DNA of 64,000 nt from Nostoc sp. NIES-3756 (GCF_001548375.1 NZ_AP017295.1:2080501-2144500); one strand, 5' to 3'; shown: positions 46,924-57,016, numbered from the stretch's first letter. Notes: a model not told the origin generated them from the sequence alone. Numbers and translations are program-made.

Positions 46924-48510
46924 TTACTTTGGTGGTTCTATGCGTTTAAAAATGGGTTGGGGTTGGGCCAACTGTTGTTGATTAGATAGTAAACCCCATT
47001 GTGAATGAATCTCAAAAGGAACAATATCTGTTTTTTCATTAAAGTCAATTTCCAAGCCCAGTTGCTGATAAATGTTGCTACTGATATTAGGAATTACGGG
47101 CGATAGCAAGTAAGCTGATAGTCTGACAGATTCTAAAACAGTGTATAGTACAGTTTCGACTTCCTGCTGTCGTCCTTGTTTATATAATGTCCAAGGTGCT
47201 TGTTCATCAATAAACTTATTGCTGGCTCGCACTAGTGACAGCACAAGTTCGCAAGCTTGATTAAAAGCTAACACTTCGTAAGCTTGTTTGACTTTATCTC
47301 CTAAATTGACACCTAGTGCTTTCAAAGCATTTTCCGCCGGAATATCCTCATTAGTAATTGATAGCGCATAGTTAGCGCAGTATTTTTTCACCATGTTCAA
47401 GGTGCGATTAAGCAAATTACCTAAATCATTTGCCAAATCTGCATTCAGCACATTGATGAATCTAACTTCATTAAAGTCGCCATCTTTGCCAAATTCGATT
47501 TCCTTAAGGAAGTAATAACGAACTGCATCACTTCCATACTGCTGGACTAAGGCAATGGGATCTACAGTATTTCCCAGGCTTTTGCCCATTTTCTGCCCAT
47601 CTTTGGTCAAAAAACCATGCCCAAAAACTCGCTCTGGTAAAGGTAAGCCAGCAGACAACAGCATTGCTGGCCAGTACACAGCATGAAAGCGTAGGATATC
47701 TTTACCAATGAGATGTAAGTTTATCGGCCACCATTTTGCCAGGGCATTTTCTAAGGTTGGTTCGGCTTCAGGATCTAACAAAGCTGTGACATAACCAAGC
47801 AAGGCATCGAACCAAACATATATAGTATGTTTAGGGTCGGTGGGTATAGGAAAACCCCAATCTAAATTTACCCGCGAAATGGAAAAGTCTTGCAAGCCTT
47901 GGCTAACAAAGCTGAGAACTTCATTGCGGCGGCTTTCTGGCTGGATAAAATCTGGGTGAGACTGGTAAAACTCCTCTAATTGAGTTTGATATTTTGAGAG
48001 ACGGAAAAAGTAGTTTTGTTCGTCTCGCCATTCCACTTCCTTATTAATATGAATGGGGCAACGATTTCCTTCTAGCAGTTCCCGTTCTTCTTTAAATTCT
48101 TCACAGGATACACAATACCAGCCTTTTTGCTGCCCTTGATAGATATCGCCACGTTCCCACACCCGCCCAAAAAACTCGTTGACAATGGCTTTGTGCCGCA
48201 CAGCCGTAGTTCGACTAAAGCGATCGTAGCCAATATTCAATAATTCCCATAAACTCTTAAAGCTAGGAACAACACTGTCACAAAAATCTTGTGGTGCTTT
48301 CCCCAAACTTTCAGCTGAACGCTGAATTTTCTGCCCATGTTCATCTGTACCTGTTATTAACAGCACTTCATGTCCCAATAGCTTCCCAAATCGCGCTATT
48401 GCGTCTGCTGCCATTGTTGTGTAAGCGCTACCAATATGAGGAACATCGTTTACATAATACAGTGGTGTTGTGAGTGCAAATGTCTTTTTTACTTTATTCA
48501 CTAGATTCAT
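46924..48510 (-). CDS. metG: Methionyl-tRNA synthetase
   Basis: MetRS (528 aa) charges tRNA-Met. The HIGH-type motif is VPHIGSAY (~20) and the KMSKS-type motif is QKMGKSLGN (~308). The connective peptide has a single zinc-knuckle-like half (CVSCEEF...CPIH), typical of the short bacterial MetRS. The anticodon-binding alpha domain is present (RYYFLKEIEFGKDGDF to DEQAPWTLYK). The C-terminal dimerisation domain of longer MetRS is absent, as in other short forms. The start (MNLVNKVKKTFALTTPLYY) is slightly extended compared with enzymes starting just before the beta strand, so a later start is possible. Confidence 0.95.
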   Translation of the reverse strand: MNLVNKVKKTFALTTPLYYVNDVPHIGSAYTTMAADAIARFGKLLGHEVLLITGTDEHGQKIQRSAESLGKAPQDFCDSVVPSFKSLWELLNIGYDRFSRTTAVRHKAIVNEFFGRVWERGDIYQGQQKGWYCVSCEEFKEERELLEGNRCPIHINKEVEWRDEQNYFFRLSKYQTQLEEFYQSHPDFIQPESRRNEVLSFVSQGLQDFSISRVNLDWGFPIPTDPKHTIYVWFDALLGYVTALLDPEAEPTLENALAKWWPINLHLIGKDILRFHAVYWPAMLLSAGLPLPERVFGHGFLTKDGQKMGKSLGNTVDPIALVQQYGSDAVRYYFLKEIEFGKDGDFNEVRFINVLNADLANDLGNLLNRTLNMVKKYCANYALSITNEDIPAENALKALGVNLGDKVKQAYEVLAFNQACELVLSLVRASNKFIDEQAPWTLYKQGRQQEVETVLYTVLESVRLSAYLLSPVIPNISSNIYQQLGLEIDFNEKTDIVPFEIHSQWGLLSNQQQLAQPQPIFKRIEPPK

Positions 48511-48889
48511 GCAAAATAAAAAGTCTACTTATAAAAACGTTTTATATCTTAACTTCTATTAGTAAAGTCATGCAATTATAAAACATTACCCTCCTTTTTT
48601 CCCATAACACTTTAATATTAGCAAATTTCCTACTCCAAGAATTATTTCATAATATCTATGATTTCACATAATCCTGACGCAAAGACTAAAGTCAAGCCTA
48701 AATAACCTTGGTAAATGTTTTGATTACATTTATGGTGATAGAGAATACAAATCTTTCAAAATGGATAATTTCCTAGCTTTTGTGGATAAAACATTTCTAC
48801 CTTAAGGCGGTCATGGTATAGGTAAAGAAATGTAAAAATTAAGTCAAGATAAGCTGCGATATTTTCCAAAAAAAACATATTAATTAAGT
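48511..48889. other. Divergent promoter region metG / acyltransferase
   Basis: This 379-bp AT-rich gap separates divergent genes. It holds neither local repeat families nor a clear hairpin. Promoters of both genes must be here, but no convincing -35/-10 pair was found. Confidence 0.4.
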
Positions 48890-49615
48890 ATGACTGTAAA
48901 TAACCCCCTAGATATTTCCCGGACATTCTTAACAACACTCTCTACTAGAATGTTTCGCTATTACGAGGATCGCATTCCCCAAGATGCCAGTTTGTTAATA
49001 GTGAGCAATCATCGCAGTTTTATGGATGCACTAGTGTTAATGGCGGCTTTATCTAGTCCCATTCGCTTTGCTTGCCACCACTATATGGGACAAGTGCCAA
49101 TACTGCGAGAGTTTGTTACAGGACAGTTGGGTTGTTTTCCATTAGAGGAAAACCAGAACCGTCAGCAAAGCTTTTTTGCTCAGTCACAGAAGCTACTACA
49201 GTCAAAACAGATGGTAGGCGTATTTCCCGAAGGCGCTGATCCGATGGTGCAATATACCCCAGCCGATCAAGTTGGCGATTTCCGTCGCGGCTTTGCTCAT
49301 CTAGCACTACGTTCTCAGGTGAAGGATTTAGTTGTCTTACCAGTGGCGATCGCATCTTTAGAGGAGAGTAATACAGCCGCCTTTCCGCTAAAATTATTGA
49401 GTCTGTTCGACCCTTCCGAACCATTATTCAATCAATACGGTTGGCATCCCTTGGTAATTTATCATCGGGTGGCCATATTAATTGGTCGTCCTTACTGGAT
49501 TACATCCCATCATCACAACCAATATCATGGTAAACAGGCGAAAAATGTTGTGGCTGAACTAACCACACACTGCCATGATGAAATTTCTAAGTTACTATAC
49601 CAAGGTTGTTATTGA
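48890..49615 (+). CDS. PlsC-like acyltransferase
   Basis: The 241-residue protein is a glycerolipid-type acyltransferase. The catalytic His and Asp are in SNHRSFMDA (HxxxxD motif, ~44-52) and the substrate-binding block VGVFPEGADP is near 115-124. Unlike the PlsC at 57017 it has no hydrophobic N-terminal anchor and has a longer C-terminal part. Such paralogues act on lysophosphatidate or other acyl acceptors. It precedes a phytyl-ester-synthase-like hydrolase on the same strand by ~380 bp; both may concern lipid or phytol metabolism, which is inference. Confidence 0.8.
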   Translation: MTVNNPLDISRTFLTTLSTRMFRYYEDRIPQDASLLIVSNHRSFMDALVLMAALSSPIRFACHHYMGQVPILREFVTGQLGCFPLEENQNRQQSFFAQSQKLLQSKQMVGVFPEGADPMVQYTPADQVGDFRRGFAHLALRSQVKDLVVLPVAIASLEESNTAAFPLKLLSLFDPSEPLFNQYGWHPLVIYHRVAILIGRPYWITSHHHNQYHGKQAKNVVAELTTHCHDEISKLLYQGCY

Positions 49616-49996
49616 GGTGATAGGGGACAGGGGACAGGGGATAGCTTAACAACATATGTGTATTTTTTCATGGTTGCTTTTATATTTATAGAAATATAAA
49701 AACATTGATTGTTGCTATGTTTATCTTTTTGTTCATTGTCGATAATTCAAAAAATACTTAACTTTAAATGGCATTAATCAAAGTATCTTTAAATAACCTT
49801 TAAACCACACAAGCTATGATTTTAACTGAAATAAAAAAGCCTATTAGACTTTTGTAAAAACTCAGTATACCTATATCCTGTCTCCTGACAGTACATTTAG
49901 AACCAAGCTGTATCCTGGGATTGTCTTATTTAGACAAAGTATAATCTATGGATAGAGTAGAGTTTATAAAAACATTAGATAAATTCAAATTTTACA
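49616..49996. other. Spacer before the alpha/beta hydrolase
   Basis: The gap holds a short GGGGACAGGGGACAGGGGAT repeat (49623-49640) and AT-rich DNA. TATAATCT near 49939 could be a -10 element. No gene was seen. Confidence 0.35.
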
Positions 49997-50824
49997 ATGC
50001 CAGAAGTTGAATTAAAGCCGTGTTTTCTGACTCCTAGACGAATACAACCAGAGTATCCGTTGTTCGTCTATTTACCAGGAATGGATGGGACTGGTCAATT
50101 ATTGCGATCGCAAACTGCGGGATTAGAAACAGGCTTTGATGTCCGGTGTTTAGCGATCCCCCGCCAAGACCTCACAAGCTGGGATGTCCTGACAAATAAC
50201 GTTTTAGATTTAATTCATGCAGAATTAGAAAAAAGTTCTCAGCGAGTAGTTTACTTGTGTGGTGAATCATTTGGCGGTTGCTTGGCGATGAAAGTAGCCA
50301 TTCAATCACCCAAATTATTTAAACGCCTCATTTTGATTAATCCAGCTTCCGCTTTTAAACTGCGTCCTTGGTTAGATTGGATTTCTCAACTTGTGGAATT
50401 AGTCCCAGAATCTTTATATGATGTCGGTGCATTGGGATTATTACCATTTTTAGCATCTTTGCAACGGATATCGCGGAATATTCGCCACGAACTGCTAAAA
50501 ACCATGCGCTATGTACCCGCAGAGACCGTAGTTTGGCGCTTATCTTTATTGCGAGAATTTGATGTTAGTGATGAGCAATTAAAATCACTGAATCAAACAA
50601 CATTATTAATCGCAGGTGGAAGCGATTGCCTCTTACCATCAGTCAACGAAGTTACCCGCTTGGCAAATCTCATCCCCAATTCTCAAGCAGTAATTCTACC
50701 CCAGTGTGGACACGCCTGCTTACTAGAAGAAGATGTAAACCTCTACGAAATTCTGCAATTTAATAAGTTTCTGGAAATTAAAAGCCCTAAAATTCCTGAC
50801 CTCACAATTTCCCAAAAACATTGA
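49997..50824 (+). CDS. Alpha/beta hydrolase, phytyl ester synthase N-domain-like
   Basis: The 275-residue hydrolase has the nucleophile elbow CGESFGGCLAM (Ser ~96), an acid in AGGSDCLLP (~214) and the His in QCGHACLLEE (~236). The start LFVYLPGMDGTGQLL and the FDVRCLAIPRQD strand closely resemble the N-terminal hydrolase half of plant phytyl ester synthases PES1/PES2. The plant proteins are fusions with an acyltransferase; here a PlsC-like acyltransferase is encoded just upstream as a separate gene. It may hydrolyse galactolipid or thioester acyl groups. Substrate is not proven. Confidence 0.82.
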   Translation: MPEVELKPCFLTPRRIQPEYPLFVYLPGMDGTGQLLRSQTAGLETGFDVRCLAIPRQDLTSWDVLTNNVLDLIHAELEKSSQRVVYLCGESFGGCLAMKVAIQSPKLFKRLILINPASAFKLRPWLDWISQLVELVPESLYDVGALGLLPFLASLQRISRNIRHELLKTMRYVPAETVVWRLSLLREFDVSDEQLKSLNQTTLLIAGGSDCLLPSVNEVTRLANLIPNSQAVILPQCGHACLLEEDVNLYEILQFNKFLEIKSPKIPDLTISQKH

Positions 50825-50951
50825 TAACTATGTGCCTCTGTGGTAAAAATATCAAACCACAGAGACACAGAGGATTGTCCTGATTGGCAGATGTTGAGGC
50901 TTTTATTAATTGAGTACAACTAAAATAGAGCGCTGATCAGGATGATAACCA

Positions 50952-51995
50952 ATGTCAGATAAATTACCCAAAAAAATAGAAATAACCAATAAACCATCTT
51001 TAATAGATACTTTTGCTCAAGTTGGGCAAGCAACATTTAAGCAAACACAAAATTTATTTGAACAAGGAACACAAATCACTGGCAAAGTTATCAATAGCTT
51101 AAGTGATAATTGGTTGATTAGAAGAGTTTCAGGTTTTTTAAATCTCAATTGGCTAATTGGTGCAAGTGATAACGTAGATTTAGAAAAAGTAGCCGCTTCA
51201 GTTAATAAACTTAAACAAAAGTATCCCCAGGAATCACCAAGCCAAATTGCCCACCGCATCATGATGGACAAAGCAACAAAATCTGGTGGTGTGGGGTTAG
51301 CAAGTAGCATTTTACCTGGAGTAGCCGCCGCTTTACTGGCAGTTGATTTAGCCGCCACAATGAAATTGCAGACAGAAATGCTATATGAAATTGGGGCTGC
51401 ATATGGGATGGATTTAAAAGACCCCGCCAGAAAAGGGGAACTGTTAACAATTTTTGGCATAGGCTTGGGTGGAAATCGCCTTCTAAAAGCAGCCGGATTA
51501 GCATTTTTGAGAAACGTACCCTTTGCGGGTGCGGCGATCGCAGCTAGTTCCAATGCCACAATGACTTATTCTTTAGGATATGCAGCTTGTCGGTTTTATG
51601 AAGCTAAGTTAGACGATGCAGTTCCTATCAATTCTCCAGAGACGTTGGCAAACTTACAAGCCGAGAGTGAGAAATATTTAGAAACAGCGATTACGCAACA
51701 AAGCATCATGGATAAGATACTGGTTCACATGATCCTAGCCAGCCATCCCGAAAAAACCTGGGAACAAATCTTACCAGACCTACAAGCCGCCAACCTCAGC
51801 CCCACATCCTTAGAAGCTATCAAGCAAAACATCAAATCACCCCAACCATTAGACCAACTGCTAAACCAATTAAACCGTGACTTTGCCGTCCCCTTACTAG
51901 CTCAGTGTCGCAGAATTTCCCAACTAGACAAGCAGAGTACACCAGTTGAACAAGAGATTATTAGTGCGATCGCCAAAAAATTTAATATTAGTTAG
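50952..51995 (+). CDS. EcsC/DUF697-like protein
   Basis: The 347-residue protein resembles EcsC/DUF697-type proteins: a segment KATKSGGVGLASSILPGVAAALLA (~108-135), LAATMKLQTEMLYEIGAAYGMD, and further short hydrophobic stretches. It could associate with the membrane by hairpin helices; there is no signal peptide. The function of this family is unknown. The N-terminal ~85 residues and C-terminal ~110 residues are polar and helical. It is preceded by the hydrolase gene (128-bp gap) and followed by repeats and pepA. Confidence 0.65.
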   Translation: MSDKLPKKIEITNKPSLIDTFAQVGQATFKQTQNLFEQGTQITGKVINSLSDNWLIRRVSGFLNLNWLIGASDNVDLEKVAASVNKLKQKYPQESPSQIAHRIMMDKATKSGGVGLASSILPGVAAALLAVDLAATMKLQTEMLYEIGAAYGMDLKDPARKGELLTIFGIGLGGNRLLKAAGLAFLRNVPFAGAAIAASSNATMTYSLGYAACRFYEAKLDDAVPINSPETLANLQAESEKYLETAITQQSIMDKILVHMILASHPEKTWEQILPDLQAANLSPTSLEAIKQNIKSPQPLDQLLNQLNRDFAVPLLAQCRRISQLDKQSTPVEQEIISAIAKKFNIS

Positions 51996-51997
51996 TG

Positions 51998-52070
51998 GTC
52001 AACAGTCAACAGTCCATAGTTATTCTCCCCCATCCCCCTCATCTCCCCTATCTCCCTCATCCCCTCATCC
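51998..52070. repeat. Heptamers plus (CATCTCCCC/T)n
   Basis: GTCAACA/GTCCATA units (51998-52020) followed by CTCATCTCCC-type units (52021-52070). The pepA start follows at 52130. Confidence 0.75.
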
Positions 52071-52129
52071 TGAAACAAAAATTTTGAGCAATACTGGTAC
52101 AAGAAGGCATATATAGACGAAATCCCAAC

Positions 52130-53605
52130 ATGGCAATTCAATTAAGTGATAAGTCTCTGCTAGAATGGGCAGGCGATAGTTTGGCGATCGCATTATTTGA
52201 AGATGCAGTCGAGTTAACTGGTGAACTGGCGAGTTTAGATGAGAGGTTCGCCGGACTTTTAAAAGAAATCATTGCCGAAGAAGAGTTTACAGGCAAAGCC
52301 AACAGCACAGTTTTTACCCGCGTCGGTGGTGGTAATTCATTAAAGAAAATTATTTTGGTGGGTTTGGGCAAACCCGAAAATTTAAAAGTAGAAACCTTAA
52401 GACGGGCGGCGGCGGCTGTAGGTAGAGTAGCTAAAAAACAAAAAAGCAAAGTTCTGGGCTTGAGTTTTCCCTTGTGTAACAATGACCCCACAGCTTCAGC
52501 CCAAGCAATTGCTGAAGGTGTACAACTAGCCCTGTATCAAGATAATCGTTTTAAATCAGACCCAGAAGATAAAGGTTCTTTAGTAGAAACTGTAGAATTA
52601 TTGGGTTTTGCTGGGCAAGAAGAAGCAATCAACCGCGCCAATCAAATCGTATCAGGGGTAATTTTGGCTCGACAGTTGGTAGCAGCACCAGCCAATAGCG
52701 TTACACCAATTACTATGGCGGAAATTGCTCAACAAATTGCTAACGACCACGGTTTGCAAGTGCAAATATTAGAGCAGGAAGATTGCGAAAAGCTAGGCAT
52801 GGGAGCATTTTTAGGAGTTGCCCTAGCCTCAGATTTGCCACCTAAATTTATTCACCTCACCTACAAACCAGAAGGCGCACCCAAACGTAGAGTAGCAATT
52901 GTAGGTAAAGGTTTAACCTTCGACTCTGGTGGGTTAAATATTAAAGGTGCGGGTAGCGGTATCGAAACCATGAAAATCGATATGGGTGGTGCAGCCGCTA
53001 CTTTAGGTGCAGCTAAAGCCATTGCACAAATTAAGCCAGATGTGGAAGTTCACTTTATATCAGCCGTTACCGAAAATATGATTAGCGGTAAGGCTATGCA
53101 CCCAGGAGACATCCTCACAGCCTCAAATGGCAAAACAATCGAAGTAAACAACACCGACGCTGAAGGGCGTTTAACCCTTGCTGATGCCTTAGTGTATACC
53201 GATAAATTGGGTTTAGATGCGATCGTTGATTTAGCTACTCTCACTGGTGCAAACGTTATCGCGTTGGGTGATGATATCGCTGGGTTATATACACCCGATG
53301 ATGCCTTAGCAGGAAAACTAGAACAAGCCGCCAGCGAGTCTGGTGAAAAGATTTGGCGGATGCCAATGGAAGAAAAATATTTTGAAGGGCTGAAGTCTGG
53401 TATTGCTGATATGAAGAACACCGGGCCTCGTCCTGGCGGTTCTATTACAGCTTCTTTATTCCTCAAACAATTTGTCAAAGAAACCGCTTGGGCGCACTTA
53501 GATATTGCTGGCCCAGTCTGGTCAGATAAAGAAAACGGTTACAACGGCCCAGGCGCAACTGGTTATGGCGTGAGGTTGTTGGTTAATTGGGTATTGAGTA
53601 ATTAA
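52130..53605 (+). CDS. pepA: Leucyl aminopeptidase
   Basis: PepA (491 aa) is an M17 family aminopeptidase. The catalytic core has [13 protein letters not shown] (zinc-binding Lys/Asp), MKIDMGGAA, and the family signature NTDAEGRL (~342-349). The N-terminal ~165 residues form the non-catalytic domain. It removes N-terminal leucine and similar residues and also processes glutathione-type dipeptides; some PepA proteins bind DNA in site-specific recombination. The protein is hexameric in other bacteria. It is monocistronic, with a repeat-derived palindrome downstream. Confidence 0.95.
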   Translation: MAIQLSDKSLLEWAGDSLAIALFEDAVELTGELASLDERFAGLLKEIIAEEEFTGKANSTVFTRVGGGNSLKKIILVGLGKPENLKVETLRRAAAAVGRVAKKQKSKVLGLSFPLCNNDPTASAQAIAEGVQLALYQDNRFKSDPEDKGSLVETVELLGFAGQEEAINRANQIVSGVILARQLVAAPANSVTPITMAEIAQQIANDHGLQVQILEQEDCEKLGMGAFLGVALASDLPPKFIHLTYKPEGAPKRRVAIVGKGLTFDSGGLNIKGAGSGIETMKIDMGGAAATLGAAKAIAQIKPDVEVHFISAVTENMISGKAMHPGDILTASNGKTIEVNNTDAEGRLTLADALVYTDKLGLDAIVDLATLTGANVIALGDDIAGLYTPDDALAGKLEQAASESGEKIWRMPMEEKYFEGLKSGIADMKNTGPRPGGSITASLFLKQFVKETAWAHLDIAGPVWSDKENGYNGPGATGYGVRLLVNWVLSN

Positions 53606-53665
53606 TCAGTTATCAGTTAACAGTTATAAGTTTGTGTTCACTATTAACTGATAACTGTTAACTGA
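53605..53665. terminator. Repeat-derived inverted repeat after pepA
   Basis: TCAGTTATCAGTTAACAGTT pairs imperfectly with ATTAACTGATAACTGTTAAC and following bases, directly after the pepA stop. It is analogous to 4812-4900. Termination is inferred from position. Confidence 0.45.
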
Positions 53666-53714
53666 ACTCCCCACTCCCCAACATTTCGTGCTATCTTGGG
53701 CTTGCCGTGGAAAA

Positions 53715-53732
53715 TTGTTACAATAGTAACAA
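53715..53732. promoter_or_regulatory. Short palindrome upstream of plsX
   Basis: TTGTTAC-AATA-GTAACAA is a perfect 7-bp inverted repeat 84 bp before plsX. It could be an operator for a dimeric regulator of the lipid cluster. TACAAT inside it could also be a -10 element. Confidence 0.4.
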
Positions 53733-53815
53733 CAACTATGCGGTAGTTAGTAAAGTTAAGATTTTTCAGCTAAGCCATCTGGTAAAATTTGTAAGGTTTC
53801 TAGAAGCTCTGAGCA

Positions 53816-54844
53816 ATGGGATCGACTGGTGTACGGATAGCAATTGACGCAATGGGAGGGGATCACGCACCCAAGGAAATCGTAGCTGGCGCAGTACGAG
53901 CTAGCGAAGAATTGGGTGTAAAAGTCCTATTGGTGGGTGATCCCCAACAAATTGCCTCAGCCTTGCCACCAAAAACTAATTTGGAGCGGGTGGAGATCGT
54001 TCCTGCTGAGGAAGCGATCGCAATGGATGAGGAGCCTTTGAACGCGGTAAGACGCAAGCGCAAGGCTTCGATTAATGTGGCGATGGATTTAGTCAAGCAG
54101 CAACAGGCGGATGCAGTATTTTCTGCGGGTCATTCTGGTGCAGCTATGGCATCGGCTTTGCTCCGCTTGGGACGATTACCAGGAGTTGACCGTCCAGCAA
54201 TTGGCACAGTTTTCCCAACTATCAAAGCTGGTAAACCTGTACTGATACTCGATGTTGGCGCTAATGTAGACTGCCGTCCCAAGTTTTTAGAACAGTTTGC
54301 TGTTGTCGGCTCTACATACAGTAAGTACGTATTGGGAACAGATGAACCCAAAGTTGGTTTGTTGAATATTGGTGAAGAAGACACCAAGGGAAATGAGTTA
54401 GCCCTACGTACTCATGAACTGTTAAAAGCAAATCCCAATATCAAATTTATTGGTAATGCCGAAGGTAGAGACGTACTTTCCGGTGAATTTGATGTCATTG
54501 TCTGTGATGGCTTTGTCGGCAATATTTTACTCAAATTTGCCGAAGCGATCGGCGGTGTGATTCTGCAAATCCTGCGGGAAGAACTACCCCAAGGACTGCA
54601 CGGTCAAATCGGCACAGCCATCTTAAAACCCAACCTCAAGCGCATCAAACAGCGCATGGATCACGCAGAACACGGCGGTGCTTTGCTTTTGGGGGTATCA
54701 GGTGTTTGTCTAATCGGTCACGGTAGCTCTCAAGCACCTTCAGTATTTAACGCCATCCGCATGGCCAAAGAAGCTGTAGACAATCAGGTGATGCAACAAC
54801 TGCAATCCCAGTACGAAGTTCTACACAACAGCAGCAGCGATTAG
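53816..54844 (+). CDS. plsX: Phosphate acyltransferase PlsX
   Basis: PlsX (342 aa) converts acyl-ACP and phosphate to acyl-phosphate, the acyl donor for PlsY. The N-terminal signature RIAIDAMGGDHAP is at residues 7-19, followed by the AEEAIAMDEEP and AVFSAGHSGAAMA blocks and a C-terminal HAEHGGALLLGVSG. Length is normal. It heads the plsX-fabH-fabD-plsC cluster, although repeat blocks separate it from fabH by 212 bp. The protein is cytoplasmic and peripherally membrane-bound in other bacteria. Confidence 0.95.
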   Translation: MGSTGVRIAIDAMGGDHAPKEIVAGAVRASEELGVKVLLVGDPQQIASALPPKTNLERVEIVPAEEAIAMDEEPLNAVRRKRKASINVAMDLVKQQQADAVFSAGHSGAAMASALLRLGRLPGVDRPAIGTVFPTIKAGKPVLILDVGANVDCRPKFLEQFAVVGSTYSKYVLGTDEPKVGLLNIGEEDTKGNELALRTHELLKANPNIKFIGNAEGRDVLSGEFDVIVCDGFVGNILLKFAEAIGGVILQILREELPQGLHGQIGTAILKPNLKRIKQRMDHAEHGGALLLGVSGVCLIGHGSSQAPSVFNAIRMAKEAVDNQVMQQLQSQYEVLHNSSSD

Positions 54845-54856
54845 TCATTAGCTCTA

Positions 54857-54930
54857 GTACCAATTCAAAATTCAAACCCAGTCTGGGTTTGATAATTTGT
54901 ATCTGCTTTTTGATTTTGAAGAATTGGTAC
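54857..54930. repeat. Palindromic repeat with GTACCAATTC ends
   Basis: GTACCAATTCAAAATTCAAA at the left pairs with TTTGATTTTGAAGAATTGGTAC at the right, with an inner hairpin CCCAGTCTGGG. This 74-bp palindrome lies between plsX and fabH and could attenuate transcription. Confidence 0.7.
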
Positions 54931-54977
54931 AAGTTCCATTAGTCCAATGACTAATGACCAATGACCCTTCAGGTTCG

Positions 54978-55015
54978 CCAGTTCCCTACGGCGGGAGACC
55001 CGCCTACAGGACTGG
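54978..55015. repeat. GC-rich hairpin repeat
   Basis: CCAGTTCCCTACGGCGGGAG pairs with ACCCGCCTACAGGACTGG. It is a common Nostocales palindrome type and lies just before GACTAAT heptamers and fabH. Confidence 0.65.
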
Positions 55016-55056
55016 ACTCACTAATGACTAATGACTAACAGCTTGGGAGACTAGGA

Positions 55057-56049
55057 GTGCAAAATTTAGGCATCGCAATTACCGGAAGTGGTTCAGCAGT
55101 ACCAAAAACTTCCCTTCACAATCAAGAATTAACCCAACTTGTCGAAACATCAGACGAGTGGATTAGCTCAAGAACGGGGATTCGTCAACGGCGATTAGCG
55201 CTACCGACGGAATCCTTAAGCGAACTGGCGGCGGCGGCGAGTAGAGAGGCGATCGCCTCTGCTGGCATCACAGCAGCCGATATAGATTTGATTTTGCTGG
55301 CAACATCCACCCCAGACGATTTGTTTGGCACTGCCTGTAAAATTCAAGCTGCCATAGGAGCCACCAAAGCTGTAGCCTTTGATTTAACCGCCGCCTGTTC
55401 CGGTTTTGTTTTCGGTCTAGTCACAGCCGCCCAATACATCAGAACTGGCGTGTATCAGAATGTGCTATTGATTGGGGGTGATATCCTCTCTCGTTGGGTA
55501 GATTGGCAAGACAGACGCACTTGTGTGTTGTTTGGTGATGGTGCAGGGGCAGTGGTATTGCAAGCCAACGAAAGCGATCGCCTGTTAGGTTTTGCCCTCA
55601 AGAGTGATGGTACACAAAATCATCATCTCAACCTTGCTTATCAAGGCACTTCCCAAGAAATCCTCCCCAACGTCAACGTCACCCAAGGCACATATCAACA
55701 CATCACCATGAACGGCAAAGAAGTTTACCGCTTCGCCGCTCAAAAAGTGCCAGAAATCATTGATAAAGCTTTATTTGAAGCCAAGCTCACTGTTGACCAA
55801 GTAGATTGGCTCCTACTGCATCAAGCAAACCAACGCATCCTTGATGCCGTAGCCCAACGCCTAAAAATTCCCGACCACAAAGTCATCAGCAACCTTGCTA
55901 ATTACGGTAATACCTCCGCCGCTTCCATCCCTCTAGCCTTAGATGAAGCCGTGCGAGAGGGCAAAATTAAAACTAACGACATCATCGCTGCATCCGGCTT
56001 TGGCGCAGGTTTAACCTGGGGCGCAGCAATTTTCCAATGGGGAAGATAG
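55057..56049 (+). CDS. fabH: 3-oxoacyl-ACP synthase III
   Basis: FabH (330 aa) condenses acetyl-CoA with malonyl-ACP to start fatty acid synthesis. The catalytic Cys is in DLTAACSGFVFG (~118), the His in LLLHQANQRI (~258) and the Asn in NYGNTSAASIP (~288), in the expected order. The GTG start gives the typical QNLGIAITGSGSAVP beginning. It belongs to the plsX-fabH-fabD-plsC cluster; the fabD start is 76 bp downstream across GACTAAT heptamers. Confidence 0.96.
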   Translation: MQNLGIAITGSGSAVPKTSLHNQELTQLVETSDEWISSRTGIRQRRLALPTESLSELAAAASREAIASAGITAADIDLILLATSTPDDLFGTACKIQAAIGATKAVAFDLTAACSGFVFGLVTAAQYIRTGVYQNVLLIGGDILSRWVDWQDRRTCVLFGDGAGAVVLQANESDRLLGFALKSDGTQNHHLNLAYQGTSQEILPNVNVTQGTYQHITMNGKEVYRFAAQKVPEIIDKALFEAKLTVDQVDWLLLHQANQRILDAVAQRLKIPDHKVISNLANYGNTSAASIPLALDEAVREGKIKTNDIIAASGFGAGLTWGAAIFQWGR

Positions 56050-56122
56050 AGACTATTGACTATGGACTACAAACTATGGACTAATGACTAATGACTAATG
56101 ACTAATGACTACTGACTACTGA
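56050..56122. repeat. GACTAAT-type heptamers between fabH and fabD
   Basis: GACTATT, GACTACA, GACTAAT and GACTACT units fill the spacer almost completely. Confidence 0.8.
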
Positions 56123-56125
56123 CCA

Positions 56126-57007
56126 ATGACAAAAACTGCATGGGTGTTTCCCGGACAAGGTTCTCAAGCACTGGGTATGGGAACAGACTTATTAGATATA
56201 CCAAGTGCTAAAGAAAAATTTGCTCAAGCTGAGGCTATCTTAGGATGGTCTGTGAGCGACATCTGCCAAAACGAAGAAGCAAAATTATCACAGACACTCT
56301 ACACTCAACCGTGTCTTTACGTAGTTGAGAGTATCTTGGCAGACCTCATCCGGGAACGAGGACATAAACCAGATTTAGTTGCAGGTCATAGTTTAGGAGA
56401 ATATATCGCCCTTTACGTCGCTGGTGTATTTGAATGGTCGGCTGGGTTGGAACTGGTCAAGCGCCGCGCCCAACTCATGGAAAGTGCAGCCGGAGGTATG
56501 ATGGCGGCGATGATGAACTTTGACCGCGAACAGTTAGAAACAGTAATTTCCCAGACCCCTGATGTGGTGTTGGCTAATGATAATAGTCCCGCACAGGTTG
56601 TAATTTCCGGCACACCAGAAGCAGTGCAAACTGTAATGGCGCAAGTAAAAGCCAAACGTTCTGTACCCTTGAAAGTATCGGGTGCGTTTCACTCACATCT
56701 CATGACGGCGGCGGCGGCGGAGTTTCAAGAAATTTTGGAAAATATAGAATTTAAGCAAGCTACAGTTCCTGTATTATCCAACGTCGAGCCAGAACCAGCC
56801 GTTGATGCGCAAATTTTAAAACAACGCCTCACACAACAAATGACAGGTTCGGTACGCTGGCGAGAAATATCCTTAGCCCTACCAGCCCAAGGCATTGAGA
56901 AAGTAGTAGAAATTGGCCCAGGTAACGTACTCACTGGTTTAATCAAACGTACTATTTCTGATGTAATTTTAGAAAACGTCCGCAACGCTGCGGAATTGCC
57001 AAATTAG
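56126..57007 (+). CDS. fabD: Malonyl-CoA:ACP transacylase
   Basis: FabD (293 aa) loads malonyl groups on ACP. The oxyanion motif FPGQGSQALGMG is at residues 8-19, the nucleophile in GHSLGEY (~92), the basic residue in KRRAQLM and the catalytic His in SGAFHSHLM (~201). The Gln of the GQGS motif contributes to the oxyanion hole. All features are those of a monofunctional FabD. plsC starts 9 bp downstream, so the two are co-transcribed. Confidence 0.96.
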   Translation: MTKTAWVFPGQGSQALGMGTDLLDIPSAKEKFAQAEAILGWSVSDICQNEEAKLSQTLYTQPCLYVVESILADLIRERGHKPDLVAGHSLGEYIALYVAGVFEWSAGLELVKRRAQLMESAAGGMMAAMMNFDREQLETVISQTPDVVLANDNSPAQVVISGTPEAVQTVMAQVKAKRSVPLKVSGAFHSHLMTAAAAEFQEILENIEFKQATVPVLSNVEPEPAVDAQILKQRLTQQMTGSVRWREISLALPAQGIEKVVEIGPGNVLTGLIKRTISDVILENVRNAAELPN

Positions 57008-57016
57008 GCCTATTTT

